Shown piece by piece: positions 32,562 to 39,937 of a stretch of 43,026 nt of DNA (position 1 is the first letter of the stretch; each line of letters opens with the position of its first letter). The notes beneath the pieces are model-generated. The model ran no database searches and was not told the DNA's origin. It saw nothing but the letters and a program-made list of their open reading frames with translations. A program made the translations under genes and the position numbers. Origin of the DNA: JAUIEH01 sp964483375 (GTDB taxonomy: Bacteria > Pseudomonadota > Alphaproteobacteria > Caulobacterales > Maricaulaceae); NCBI GenBank assembly GCA_964483375.1, contig CAZABJ010000020.1:1-43026 (forward strand), in the 5' to 3' direction.

Positions 32562-34808
32562 ATGTTTCGGATCGGGTTGACCCTGTTGGGACTTGTGGTC
32601 TTCGCGGCGGGCGCGCGCGCGGAGGAGCGGTTGGCGCTCTTGATCGCCAATGAGGCCTATGAGGACGCTGTGGGCCGGCTCGAGCGACCGCATGAAGATG
32701 CGGAACAGATCGAAGCGGCTTTGCGCAGCGTCGGATTTGAGACCCGAATGGTGCGCGATGCCACCCGCGCGGGACTCTTGGACGCCGCGTTCGACTTTGC
32801 GCAACGGTTGCGGGACGCAGGCGACGGCGCGGTCGGCTTTGTTTACTACGCCGGCCATGGCGCAGCGGCTGAAGAGGCCGGCGCACGGCGCAATTACTTC
32901 ATTCCCAGCGACGCGCGAGCGTCCGACCCCGCTCGCGGGTTCACCGAACGCGATTTGCGCCGCGACGGCGTGGCGGTCGATCGTGTGATCGACGAGCTGT
33001 CGGATGCGGTGAACGCCGCGAATGGGGCGTCGGTCTTCATCGTCACCGACGCCTGCCGAAACACGCTGCGCGGCATGCGCGGGGTCGGGGAGGGCACCCG
33101 CGGCTTCGCGCCGGTCCAATCCCCTGGCGGGCTGTTTCTCGCTTACGCCACCACCGATGGCGCTGAGGCCCCCGATGACGGCGTCTACGCCGAAGCCTTG
33201 GCCGACCAGATCACCCGCAGCGGCCAATACGCCTCCCGCGCGTTTTCGCTCGCCGCCCGAGCGGTCGCTGCAGAACGCGGCTACGGTTCTCGTCGTCCCG
33301 TCGTGTCCGACGCGCTCAACCAAGACGTCTGTTTCGTCAGCTGCCCGGGGGAGCACGCCGGGCTGACCGATGACCGTGAGCAACTGGCTGCGGGCGCGTT
33401 CTCGCTCGCGCTGGCGAGTGACACGGTCTATTCTTGGGAACTGTTCCTCCGGACTTATGCCGACACCAGTTTCGCCGAGGTCGCACGGCTGCGTCGGGAT
33501 TTGGCCGAACAACGCGGCGCGCAACCGCCGCCCGAACCAGTCTCCGCGGGGGCGCTGCTCGCCAGTCTTCCGCCGCCATACAACACCGGAGATCCCGCCC
33601 TGGGCGAACGTGATTTCATGCTTTGCGCCTCGTGTCACAGAGCTGACGCCAGCGGCCGGAGGGGCGTGGGGCCGAACCTGTATGACATTGTCGGACAGCC
33701 GGCCGGCGCCGCGCCGGGCTTTGCCTATTCCGACGCGCTTGTGGCGGCCGACATCGTTTGGACGCCGGAACAGCTTGATGCATGGATCCAAAGCCCCAGC
33801 GCGCTCGTTCCCGGCACGACCGATGCCTTTGGCGGCCTTCGCGACCCTGAACGGCGGCGCGACTTGATCGCCTATCTTGCGCTGCAGTCAGCCCGGGTGG
33901 TTGCCGAGGAGGGCGCGGGTCCGCCGGTTCTCGACGCCCGCACGACGCCGGCCGCCACCCGCGCGCCTATCGTCGAGAACCCCGACGCCTTGCCGGACTT
34001 CGCGCTGTTTCGCGAGTGCGAGGCGTGCCCAGAAATGGTGGTTCTGCCGGGCGGGACGTTCACGATGGGCGCCCAGCTCAATCAAACCGATGACTGGGAC
34101 GAAACGCCCGCGCGAGAGGTTACCGCGCCGCGCTTTGCCATCGCGCGTTTCGAAACAACGTTCAGCGAGTGGGATGCGTGTGTCGCCGACCGCTCTTGCA
34201 GAGCGATCCCGAGCGGTGACGAAAACGACCGACAGGGCGACCGCGGCTGGGGGCGCGGCGAAAGACCGGTCATTGAGGTGTCTTGGAATGACATCACCGG
34301 GGAGGACATTGAGGTCATCGGGTATCTCCGGTGGTTGAACGGCGCGTTCAGCGGCCGCCCCTACGCTTTGCCATCCGAAGCCCAATGGGAGTACGCCGCC
34401 CGGGCAGGCGGCGCCGCGCGGTACCCATGGGGCGAAGATTATCCGGCATGCAACGCGGACGCTCCGAACGGGGCGAACTTTGAACCCTGCGCCGACAATC
34501 GAACCCATCCCGTCGGAACCTATCCGCCGAGCGAATTCGGTCTGTTTGAGACGCAGGGGAATGTCGCTGAATGGGTTCAGGACTGCTACGCCGACACCTA
34601 TCATTGGGAACAGCCGACCGACGGCAGGGCGTATCAGTTTCCCGACTGCGAGGACCGCGTCGTGCGCGGCGGTTCTTGGCGGTCTCAAAGAGGACATCTG
34701 CGTGCGACCGCACGGTATGGCGAGGCCGCCGAAGAGCGCGACGAGGCGGTGGGGTTTCGGATCGTCCGCAGATTATCCGAGGCGAGGGCGTCCTCCGAGC
34801 GCCCATGA
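32562..34808 (+). CDS. Exported caspase-like / cytochrome c / FGE-fold fusion protein
   Basis: A 748-residue protein joining three modules. Signal peptide 1-20 (cleavage near ARA). Caspase-like peptidase domain about 22-245 with the catalytic dyad His99 (YYAGHG) and Cys165 (TDACRN). A helical stretch about 265-325. Class I cytochrome c domain about 345-445 with CASCH at 355-359 and GPNLYDIVGQ; the axial Met expected near 421 is Asp (PGTTDAFGGL). C-terminal FGE-sulfatase-like domain about 490-735 (MVVLPGGTFTMGAQ, LPSEAQWEYAARAG, GNVAEWVQDCY, VRGGSW), without the paired catalytic cysteines of true formylglycine-generating enzymes. Start: ATG 32562 with GGGAG five bases away; ATG 32559 is the alternative. 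Sec export is needed for haem attachment, which is consistent. Function unknown; redox- or haem-linked control of a periplasmic peptidase is only a hypothesis. Confidence 0.88.
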   Translation: MFRIGLTLLGLVVFAAGARAEERLALLIANEAYEDAVGRLERPHEDAEQIEAALRSVGFETRMVRDATRAGLLDAAFDFAQRLRDAGDGAVGFVYYAGHGAAAEEAGARRNYFIPSDARASDPARGFTERDLRRDGVAVDRVIDELSDAVNAANGASVFIVTDACRNTLRGMRGVGEGTRGFAPVQSPGGLFLAYATTDGAEAPDDGVYAEALADQITRSGQYASRAFSLAARAVAAERGYGSRRPVVSDALNQDVCFVSCPGEHAGLTDDREQLAAGAFSLALASDTVYSWELFLRTYADTSFAEVARLRRDLAEQRGAQPPPEPVSAGALLASLPPPYNTGDPALGERDFMLCASCHRADASGRRGVGPNLYDIVGQPAGAAPGFAYSDALVAADIVWTPEQLDAWIQSPSALVPGTTDAFGGLRDPERRRDLIAYLALQSARVVAEEGAGPPVLDARTTPAATRAPIVENPDALPDFALFRECEACPEMVVLPGGTFTMGAQLNQTDDWDETPAREVTAPRFAIARFETTFSEWDACVADRSCRAIPSGDENDRQGDRGWGRGERPVIEVSWNDITGEDIEVIGYLRWLNGAFSGRPYALPSEAQWEYAARAGGAARYPWGEDYPACNADAPNGANFEPCADNRTHPVGTYPPSEFGLFETQGNVAEWVQDCYADTYHWEQPTDGRAYQFPDCEDRVVRGGSWRSQRGHLRATARYGEAAEERDEAVGFRIVRRLSEARASSERP

Positions 34809-34847
34809 TCCCGATCGCCGGCGCGCCCGGCGTCGCCCTTCAGCCCC

Positions 34848-35045
34848 GAGGTCCCGCGCTGCGCTCGGGATGACAGGGTTTTTCTCACGAAACCAAAACT
34901 CTGTCGTCCTGGAGGCGCGTGGGGCGGCGCTGAGCGAAGCGATGCCCGCCAACGTCGCGGCGGGCGTCGGCCTGCGGCCTCAGCACCGCCCTACGGAGCC
35001 CGCCCCTCGGCGGCGAGGTCCCTCGCTGCGCTCGGGATGACAGGG
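34848..35045. repeat. Pair of 31-base direct repeats in intergenic region
   Basis: Bases 34848-34878 and 35015-35045 match at 30 of 31 positions (core CGCTGCGCTCGGGATGACAG). Each can fold through TCCC/GGGA arms. They flank about 136 bases of G+C-rich non-coding sequence between the fusion gene and the convergent MBL-fold gene. Short palindromic repeats of this style are often dispersed in intergenic DNA, which suggests a genome-wide element. Confidence 0.65.
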
Positions 35046-35052
35046 GGTTTCG

Positions 35053-35964
35053 CTATGCCTGGGCGTTCTGCGGAAGCGCATAGGCGCTGTCCACATGGGG
35101 CTCTCCGTCGCACGCGACGCGGCCCTCCTCCACCATGTGGATAAGGTGGGCGAGCACGGAGTGGCACGCCGCCGGATGGAGCCTCCGGTCCACATCGGCG
35201 TACATTTCCGCGACCATGTCCTTGATGCGGGTTTTGCCGGCCTGCAATTGGGTCATGATCTGGTCATCGCGTTTTTGGCGATGGGCCACATAGGCGTCGA
35301 TGAACGCGCCGGGCTCGGTGATCTCCGGTCCGTGGGTGGGATATAAAGTCTTGAAGCCACGGGCTCGGACTTTGGCGAGCGAGCGCAGATAATCGCCCAT
35401 GCTGCCGTCGGGCGGACTGATGACGCTGGTGGACCAGGCCATCACATGGTCGCCGCAGAACAAGGCGTTTTCGTCCAACAGCGCGTAGCACATGTGATTA
35501 GACGTGTGGCCCGGCGTGTGAACCGCCTCCACCGTCCAGTCCGCGCCTTCGAATTTGTCGCCATCCGCGATTTCAACGTCCACGCGGAAGCCCAGATCAT
35601 CCCCGGCCTCCATGCGGATTTCCCCACCGTCGGGCTCGCGAATTTGAACGCCATAGCCGTAGACGGGGCAGTTATGTTTTTCCGCCAGAGGCCGTGCGAG
35701 GGGGGAGTGGTCGAGATGGTGGTGGGTCACGAAGACGTGAGAAACCCGTTCGCCTTCGAGCGCCGCGTCGAGGGCGGCGACATGCTCAGGCGTCACTGGA
35801 CCGGGATCGATGACGGCCACGTCGCCTTGGCCGATGATGAAAACGCCTGTGCCCGTATAGGTGAACGGGCCTGGATTGTTCGCGATGATGCGGCGCACGA
35901 AAGGCGACAGCCGATCGGGTCGGCCATATTCGAAGTCCATCTCGCGGTTGAACGGAATTCCCAC
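35053..35964 (-). CDS. MBL-fold metallohydrolase with C-terminal winged helix
   Basis: A 303-residue metallo-beta-lactamase-fold hydrolase resembling the LACTB2/glyoxalase-II-like branch. The metal motif THHHLDH (80-86) is complete, with further ligands in VHTPGHTSNHM (His) and FCGDHVM (Asp), and YPTHGPEI near 240. The last 60 residues (RLHPAACHSVLAHLIHMV) form the winged-helix tail typical of this branch. Two-metal hydrolase of unknown substrate; RNA or thioester hydrolysis are both known in relatives. Start GTG 35964 has AGGG at nine bases; ATG 35940 is an alternative eight codons later. The gene follows the ATP-grasp-like gene by 11 bases, so they form one unit. Confidence 0.87.
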   Translation of the reverse strand: MGIPFNREMDFEYGRPDRLSPFVRRIIANNPGPFTYTGTGVFIIGQGDVAVIDPGPVTPEHVAALDAALEGERVSHVFVTHHHLDHSPLARPLAEKHNCPVYGYGVQIREPDGGEIRMEAGDDLGFRVDVEIADGDKFEGADWTVEAVHTPGHTSNHMCYALLDENALFCGDHVMAWSTSVISPPDGSMGDYLRSLAKVRARGFKTLYPTHGPEITEPGAFIDAYVAHRQKRDDQIMTQLQAGKTRIKDMVAEMYADVDRRLHPAACHSVLAHLIHMVEEGRVACDGEPHVDSAYALPQNAQA

Positions 35965-35975
35965 GGTTTCAAGCC

Positions 35976-36905
35976 CTAGTCGATCGGCGGAAAGGCGCGG
36001 CGAAACGCGCGCGCGAGGCGTAGCGCAGCACGAGCCTGAGCGGCAAGCGCGAGCGCGGTTGGCGGTCCCATATCGGTCTTATTGACGTCGACCACATAGA
36101 TGCGGCCGTCGCGACGATCACGCAGGACGTCAAGGCCGCCCCAGTCCAGATTCATCGCTTGAGCAAAACGTGCGAGGCGGTCGCGCTCATCATCGGAGAG
36201 GACGGATTCCGGCGCAACGAGCGAAACTTCGCTATTCCAGTTGGCGAAGCGTGCGTCCGCCGGCCGTCGTTTGATGAACACGACGGGAATCTCGCCGGCC
36301 ACCGTGGGGCAGCGCAAATCCTCCATGATCCGCCCGTCATCGGTGTTTTCGATGACGCGCTGATAGACCCGATCGGGCAGGGGATCGCGCGGGCAGTCCA
36401 CGATGCGCCCGTCATGAGCGCCGTTGATCTCGGACTTCTCCACCGCCGGGCCGTCCCAGACTTCGGGATCGATCGACAACGGATAGCCGAACACGTCCTC
36501 GAAAACGCGGGCGACGCGGCTCTTTGAGACGTCCGCGCACTCAAAGTTTTTGAGGCGCTGCGGGGAGAAACCGGCCGGCGCGGCCGGCGCCGCGGCGGTG
36601 GCGTCTTCAAAGTAGAACACGTAGTCGGCTTTGTCGGGCGCGGTGAAGCGGGCCCCGGCGACCCGCGCGACCGCCCATAGCAAGTACCAAGGGCGCGGCG
36701 GGGCGGGGGAAAACGCAATCCGCGCCCCGCGACGCCATCGCAGCCCGTTCCACGCCCGAATGGCGGTGACGAAGGCGTAAAACCCGAACCAGTTGAGAAA
36801 GTCGCGTACGAGCCCCAGCGTAAAGCGCACCTCGGCGCCGGTCTGCTTGACGCGAATCCGGCCCCCGCGCAGTTCGAAATCGCTGATCCAAAGGGCGCGA
36901 GACAC
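35976..36905 (-). CDS. ATP-grasp-like protein of unknown function
   Basis: A 309-residue cytoplasmic protein not assigned to a named family. The C-terminal part has LDWGGLDVLRD (253-263) and IYVVDVNKTDMGPP, where Asp259, Asp273 and Asn275 are placed like the metal-binding acidic/Asn residues of ATP-grasp ligases. A lysine/arginine region VVFIKRRP (about 210) would fit the nucleotide site. The N-terminal third has a hydrophobic, Trp-rich stretch (FLNWFGFYAFVTAIRAW). ATP-grasp enzymes form amide or thioester bonds, but no partner suggests a substrate. The MBL-fold gene follows after 11 bases on the same strand. Fold assignment is by pattern only. Confidence 0.6.
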   Translation of the reverse strand: MSRALWISDFELRGGRIRVKQTGAEVRFTLGLVRDFLNWFGFYAFVTAIRAWNGLRWRRGARIAFSPAPPRPWYLLWAVARVAGARFTAPDKADYVFYFEDATAAAPAAPAGFSPQRLKNFECADVSKSRVARVFEDVFGYPLSIDPEVWDGPAVEKSEINGAHDGRIVDCPRDPLPDRVYQRVIENTDDGRIMEDLRCPTVAGEIPVVFIKRRPADARFANWNSEVSLVAPESVLSDDERDRLARFAQAMNLDWGGLDVLRDRRDGRIYVVDVNKTDMGPPTALALAAQARAALRLARAFRRAFPPID

Positions 36906-37028
36906 GCGACGTTGCTCCTATGCGGCTTAGCGCGGAGTTTAGGCGGCGCTGAGCGCGCGCCAACTCACGACCGTTCACGAAAACTTACGTTCCGGTCGCC
37001 GGGCCTGGTTCTTGCGCGGGGAGAGGCG

Positions 37029-37241
37029 ATGCGCAAGACGAAGCCCACGCTCCTGCGCGCCTTTGGCGCGCTTTCTCTCCGATTTCGAACGCTTGCCGTG
37101 GCGCTGATCGCCGTCGCCGCGCTAAACCTGGGGGAAGCTATTCAGACGCGCGACGCGGTTGACGGTGACGGGCGTGCGGTTTTGCGGCTCCCGCCGCAAC
37201 AGTCGGCCGCTAATGAAACGCGGGCTGTGTGGCGCAATTGA
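37029..37241 (+). CDS. Small hypothetical protein with membrane segment
   Basis: A 70-residue frame from ATG 37029, preceded by GGAGAGGCG, a good ribosome-binding sequence. The first 25 residues are very basic, then a hydrophobic stretch (TLAVALIAVAALNLGEAI) that could be a membrane anchor or signal, then a polar tail. Not recognised. It stands 66 bases before oppB on the same strand and could be part of that transcript. Coding status is plausible but not certain. Confidence 0.45.
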   Translation: MRKTKPTLLRAFGALSLRFRTLAVALIAVAALNLGEAIQTRDAVDGDGRAVLRLPPQQSAANETRAVWRN

Positions 37242-37307
37242 CACCTCCCGAAGCGCCGTGAAACCGTCGCCGCGCCTGAGGGGCAGTCCAATTTTTGCGG
37301 CAGGAAA

Positions 37308-38285
37308 ATGCTCGGCTACGTCATAAGACGCATTCTGATTGCGATTCCGACCATTTTGGTGATCGTCACCGTTGCTTTTTTCATGATGCGCGCCGCGCCG
37401 GGCAGCCCGTTCGACCTGGAACGGCCGATGTCGGAGGAAATCCGGCAGCGGGTGCTCGCCGCCTACAACCTCGATCAGCCGCCGCATATCCAATACGTCT
37501 ATTTTCTCGGCGATCTTGCACGCGGGGATCTGGGACCTTCGCTACGCAAACCGGACAAGACCGTCGTGGAGATGATCGGCGAGAACATCCATGTGAGCGC
37601 AGTCATCGGGGTGTCCTCGCTGGTGCTCGCTTTGTTGGTCGGCGGAACCTTGGGGGTCACGGCCGCCTTAAGGCAGAACCGCCCGAGCGATTTCATGGTG
37701 ATGGCGGTCGCCCTGGTCGGGATATCCGTCCCGCCCTTCGTCGTCGGACCGCTGCTGCAGCTCCTCGTGCTGCAAGTCATCAATCCGCATGTGATCCCGT
37801 TTCTTGATCAGTTCACGCCGGACACCCTTCGGTCCTTCCCGACCGCGGGGCTCAGCAGAGGCCAGCTTGAGCCCCATCGGTTGTTTCTTCCCGTCGTGAC
37901 GCTGGCGCTGCCTCAAATCGCGATCATCTCGCGTTTGGTGCGCGCGAGCATGATCGAAGTGATCCGGTCGAATTACATCCGCACCGCGCGCGCCAAAGGG
38001 CTGTCGACCTGGCGCATCGTCACGCGCCACGCCCTGCGCGCCGCGGCGCCGCCCCTGGTGAGTTATCTGGGGCCCGCCTCTGCAGCGCTCATCACCGGAT
38101 CGTTGGTGATCGAACAGATTTACGACCTGCCCGGCATCGGCCAGCAATTCGTCACAAGCGCGTTGGAGCGCGATTACACCGTCGTGATGGGGTTGGTGAT
38201 CGTCTTCTCCACGCTCATCATCATGATGAACCTTATCTCAGACCTTTTGCTGGCGGCGTTTGACCCCAAGGTGCGGCTGCAATGA
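37308..38285 (+). CDS. oppB: Peptide ABC transporter permease (OppB/DppB type)
   Basis: Inner-membrane permease of a peptide-type ABC importer. The 325-residue protein has six predicted membrane helices: the typical first helix (VIRRILIAIPTILVIVTVAFF) then RAAPGSPFDLE, a long periplasmic region, and the EAA-loop region YIRTARAKGLSTWRIVTRHA where the ATPase docks. CAGGAAA directly precedes the ATG. Its stop overlaps the oppC ATG (ATGA), which shows coupled translation. No ATPase genes (oppD, oppF) are in the window. Confidence 0.92.
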   Translation: MLGYVIRRILIAIPTILVIVTVAFFMMRAAPGSPFDLERPMSEEIRQRVLAAYNLDQPPHIQYVYFLGDLARGDLGPSLRKPDKTVVEMIGENIHVSAVIGVSSLVLALLVGGTLGVTAALRQNRPSDFMVMAVALVGISVPPFVVGPLLQLLVLQVINPHVIPFLDQFTPDTLRSFPTAGLSRGQLEPHRLFLPVVTLALPQIAIISRLVRASMIEVIRSNYIRTARAKGLSTWRIVTRHALRAAAPPLVSYLGPASAALITGSLVIEQIYDLPGIGQQFVTSALERDYTVVMGLVIVFSTLIIMMNLISDLLLAAFDPKVRLQ

Positions 38286-39211
38286 CGATCGCCCCGATCA
38301 CCCAGAACGAACGGGGCGAAACCGCCGCCGCAGCAGCCCAAGGCCGCTCCTTATGGGCGGACGCGATCAACCGGCTTTTGCGGAACCGAGCGGCGTTAGC
38401 CAGCGCAGCGGTGCTTACGGTGTTGCTCATGATCGCGCTGGTCGGGCTTGTGGCCTGGCCCCACGATTACGACACGCTCTATCGCGACCGCACGGCATGG
38501 GCGCCGACCTGGGAGCATTTGCACATCTTCGGCACCTCCCTCGACGGGCGCGACATGTTCGCCAAAACCATCGTGGGGTTCTTAGTTTCGTTGTCTATCG
38601 GGATCGTGGCGACGGCGGTCAGCCTGATCATCGGCGTGGCTTGGGGCGCCACCGCGGGCTATGCGGGCGGGCGTCTGGATCAAGTGATGATGCGCATCGT
38701 CGACGTCATCTACTCGCTGCCTTACGTGTTCATTGTCATCTTGCTCCTCGCGGTGACGCAGGAATTCACGACCGGCCGGCCGTTCTTGAAGATCCTGATC
38801 ATTTTCGCCGCGATCGGCGGGGTCGAATGGCTGACCCTCTCGCGCATCGTGCGCGGGCAGACCCTTTCGATCCGTCGGCGCGAATTCGTCGAGGCGGCGG
38901 AGGCGGCTGGGGCGACCTCGCCGCAGATCGTGCGTCGCCATGTCGTGCCCAACGTCTTGGGGCCGGTGGTGGTCTATATGACGCTTACTATTCCGGTCGT
39001 GATCTTGGCGGAGAGTTTTCTCTCATTTATCGGGCTCGGCGTTCAGGAGCCGCTGACGTCGCTGGGCAGCCTCATCAAGCAGGGGTCGGATAATGTCGAG
39101 ACGATGCCGTGGACGCTTATGGCCCCGGCGCTGACGATGATGATCACGCTTCTCTGCTTCAACTTCATCGGCGACGGGGTGCGTGACGCCCTCGACCCCA
39201 AGGATCGCTGA
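38282..39211 (+). CDS. oppC: Peptide ABC transporter permease (OppC/DppC type)
   Basis: Partner permease of oppB, 309 residues. It has the extra N-terminal cytoplasmic tail usual for OppC, a first membrane helix (about 40-60), a periplasmic region with GTSLDGRDMFAKTIVG, and five further helices. The EAA loop reads REFVEAAEAAGATSPQIVRRH, and the later segment VVILAESFLSFIGLGVQEP is highly typical. Overlaps oppB by four bases. The substrate-binding gene is downstream, separated by a small gene on the opposite strand. Confidence 0.92.
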   Translation: MTIAPITQNERGETAAAAAQGRSLWADAINRLLRNRAALASAAVLTVLLMIALVGLVAWPHDYDTLYRDRTAWAPTWEHLHIFGTSLDGRDMFAKTIVGFLVSLSIGIVATAVSLIIGVAWGATAGYAGGRLDQVMMRIVDVIYSLPYVFIVILLLAVTQEFTTGRPFLKILIIFAAIGGVEWLTLSRIVRGQTLSIRRREFVEAAEAAGATSPQIVRRHVVPNVLGPVVVYMTLTIPVVILAESFLSFIGLGVQEPLTSLGSLIKQGSDNVETMPWTLMAPALTMMITLLCFNFIGDGVRDALDPKDR

Positions 39212-39227
39212 GGCGTCGCACGGGAAA

Positions 39228-39761
39228 TTACTCGACCCGGCGGACGCGAATATTGCGGCCGCGATCGTTCACCTGCAGCACGAAACTGCCGAATGAGGCT
39301 CTGCTGATCGAGGCGGTCAGCGTGTCAGTGCGCGGCATGCGGTACTCGCGATCGTCGATTTGAATCCACGTTTGTCCATTGGCGAGTTCGAACCGCAATT
39401 CGCCGCGGGGAGCCCGCGACCAATCGGTGATTTCCGACTGGATGGTTTCGATCGGTTCGGCCTCCCGGCCTCCGAGGCTCGGCAAGGTGAGCCGAGGCAG
39501 ACTGGGCAGGGACAGGCCGAAGGCTTCCCGTTCGATTTCGCGCACGCGCTCACGATCGACGACAGCCACTTCACCAGCTTGTTCCCGAGCCTGCAAAGCG
39601 CCGACCGCGGCGTCATAGCAGGCGAGCCGTTCGTCCGCTTCGCTCACCGAGGCGCAGCTATACACCGCGTCAAGGACGCCCGTCGCATCCGCGCCTCCGT
39701 CCTGCGCGTACGCTGCGCCTGCGAACAAAGCTGAGGCCGCGATCGTTGGTATCCAGCGCAT
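39228..39761 (-). CDS. Exported protein with Cys-x(n)-RLACYD motif
   Basis: A 177-residue exported protein. Signal peptide MRWIPTIAASALFAGAAYAQD. The segment YSCASVSEADERLACYDAAV resembles a two-cysteine motif seen at the start of several small alphaproteobacterial periplasmic proteins, followed by a charged linker and a beta-rich C-terminal part (ELRFELANGQTWIQIDDREY, FGSFVLQVNDRGRNIRVRR) that may form an SH3-like barrel. Function unknown. GGAGG lies about eight bases before ATG 39761; a Met eleven codons upstream is less likely because the signal starts at this one. It interrupts the opp cluster on the opposite strand. Confidence 0.72.
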   Translation of the reverse strand: MRWIPTIAASALFAGAAYAQDGGADATGVLDAVYSCASVSEADERLACYDAAVGALQAREQAGEVAVVDRERVREIEREAFGLSLPSLPRLTLPSLGGREAEPIETIQSEITDWSRAPRGELRFELANGQTWIQIDDREYRMPRTDTLTASISRASFGSFVLQVNDRGRNIRVRRVE

Positions 39762-39880
39762 ATGCCAAACCCTCCAGAGGGGCGAAGCGCGCATCGCGCT
39801 TCACCAGTTTGACCGAAACCAATCAGAGAAAGGGGCTTCTGTCGACGGCGCGGGACTGCATAACTAAGGGGCGAGTGGAC

Positions 39881-39937
39881 ATGGGCGGGCCGGGCGACAG
39901 CTTTTGGGGGCCTCGCAACAAAAAGGGAAAACGATGA
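39881..39937 (+). CDS. 18-residue upstream reading frame overlapping oppA start
   Basis: ATG 39881, with AAGGGG nine bases upstream, opens an 18-codon frame (MGGPGDSFWGPRNKKGKR) that ends in TGA overlapping the oppA ATG (ATGA at 39934-39937). This is the geometry of translational coupling, so the peptide could be a leader that sets oppA expression. It may also be chance. No similar peptide is known to me. Confidence 0.3.
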   Translation: MGGPGDSFWGPRNKKGKR

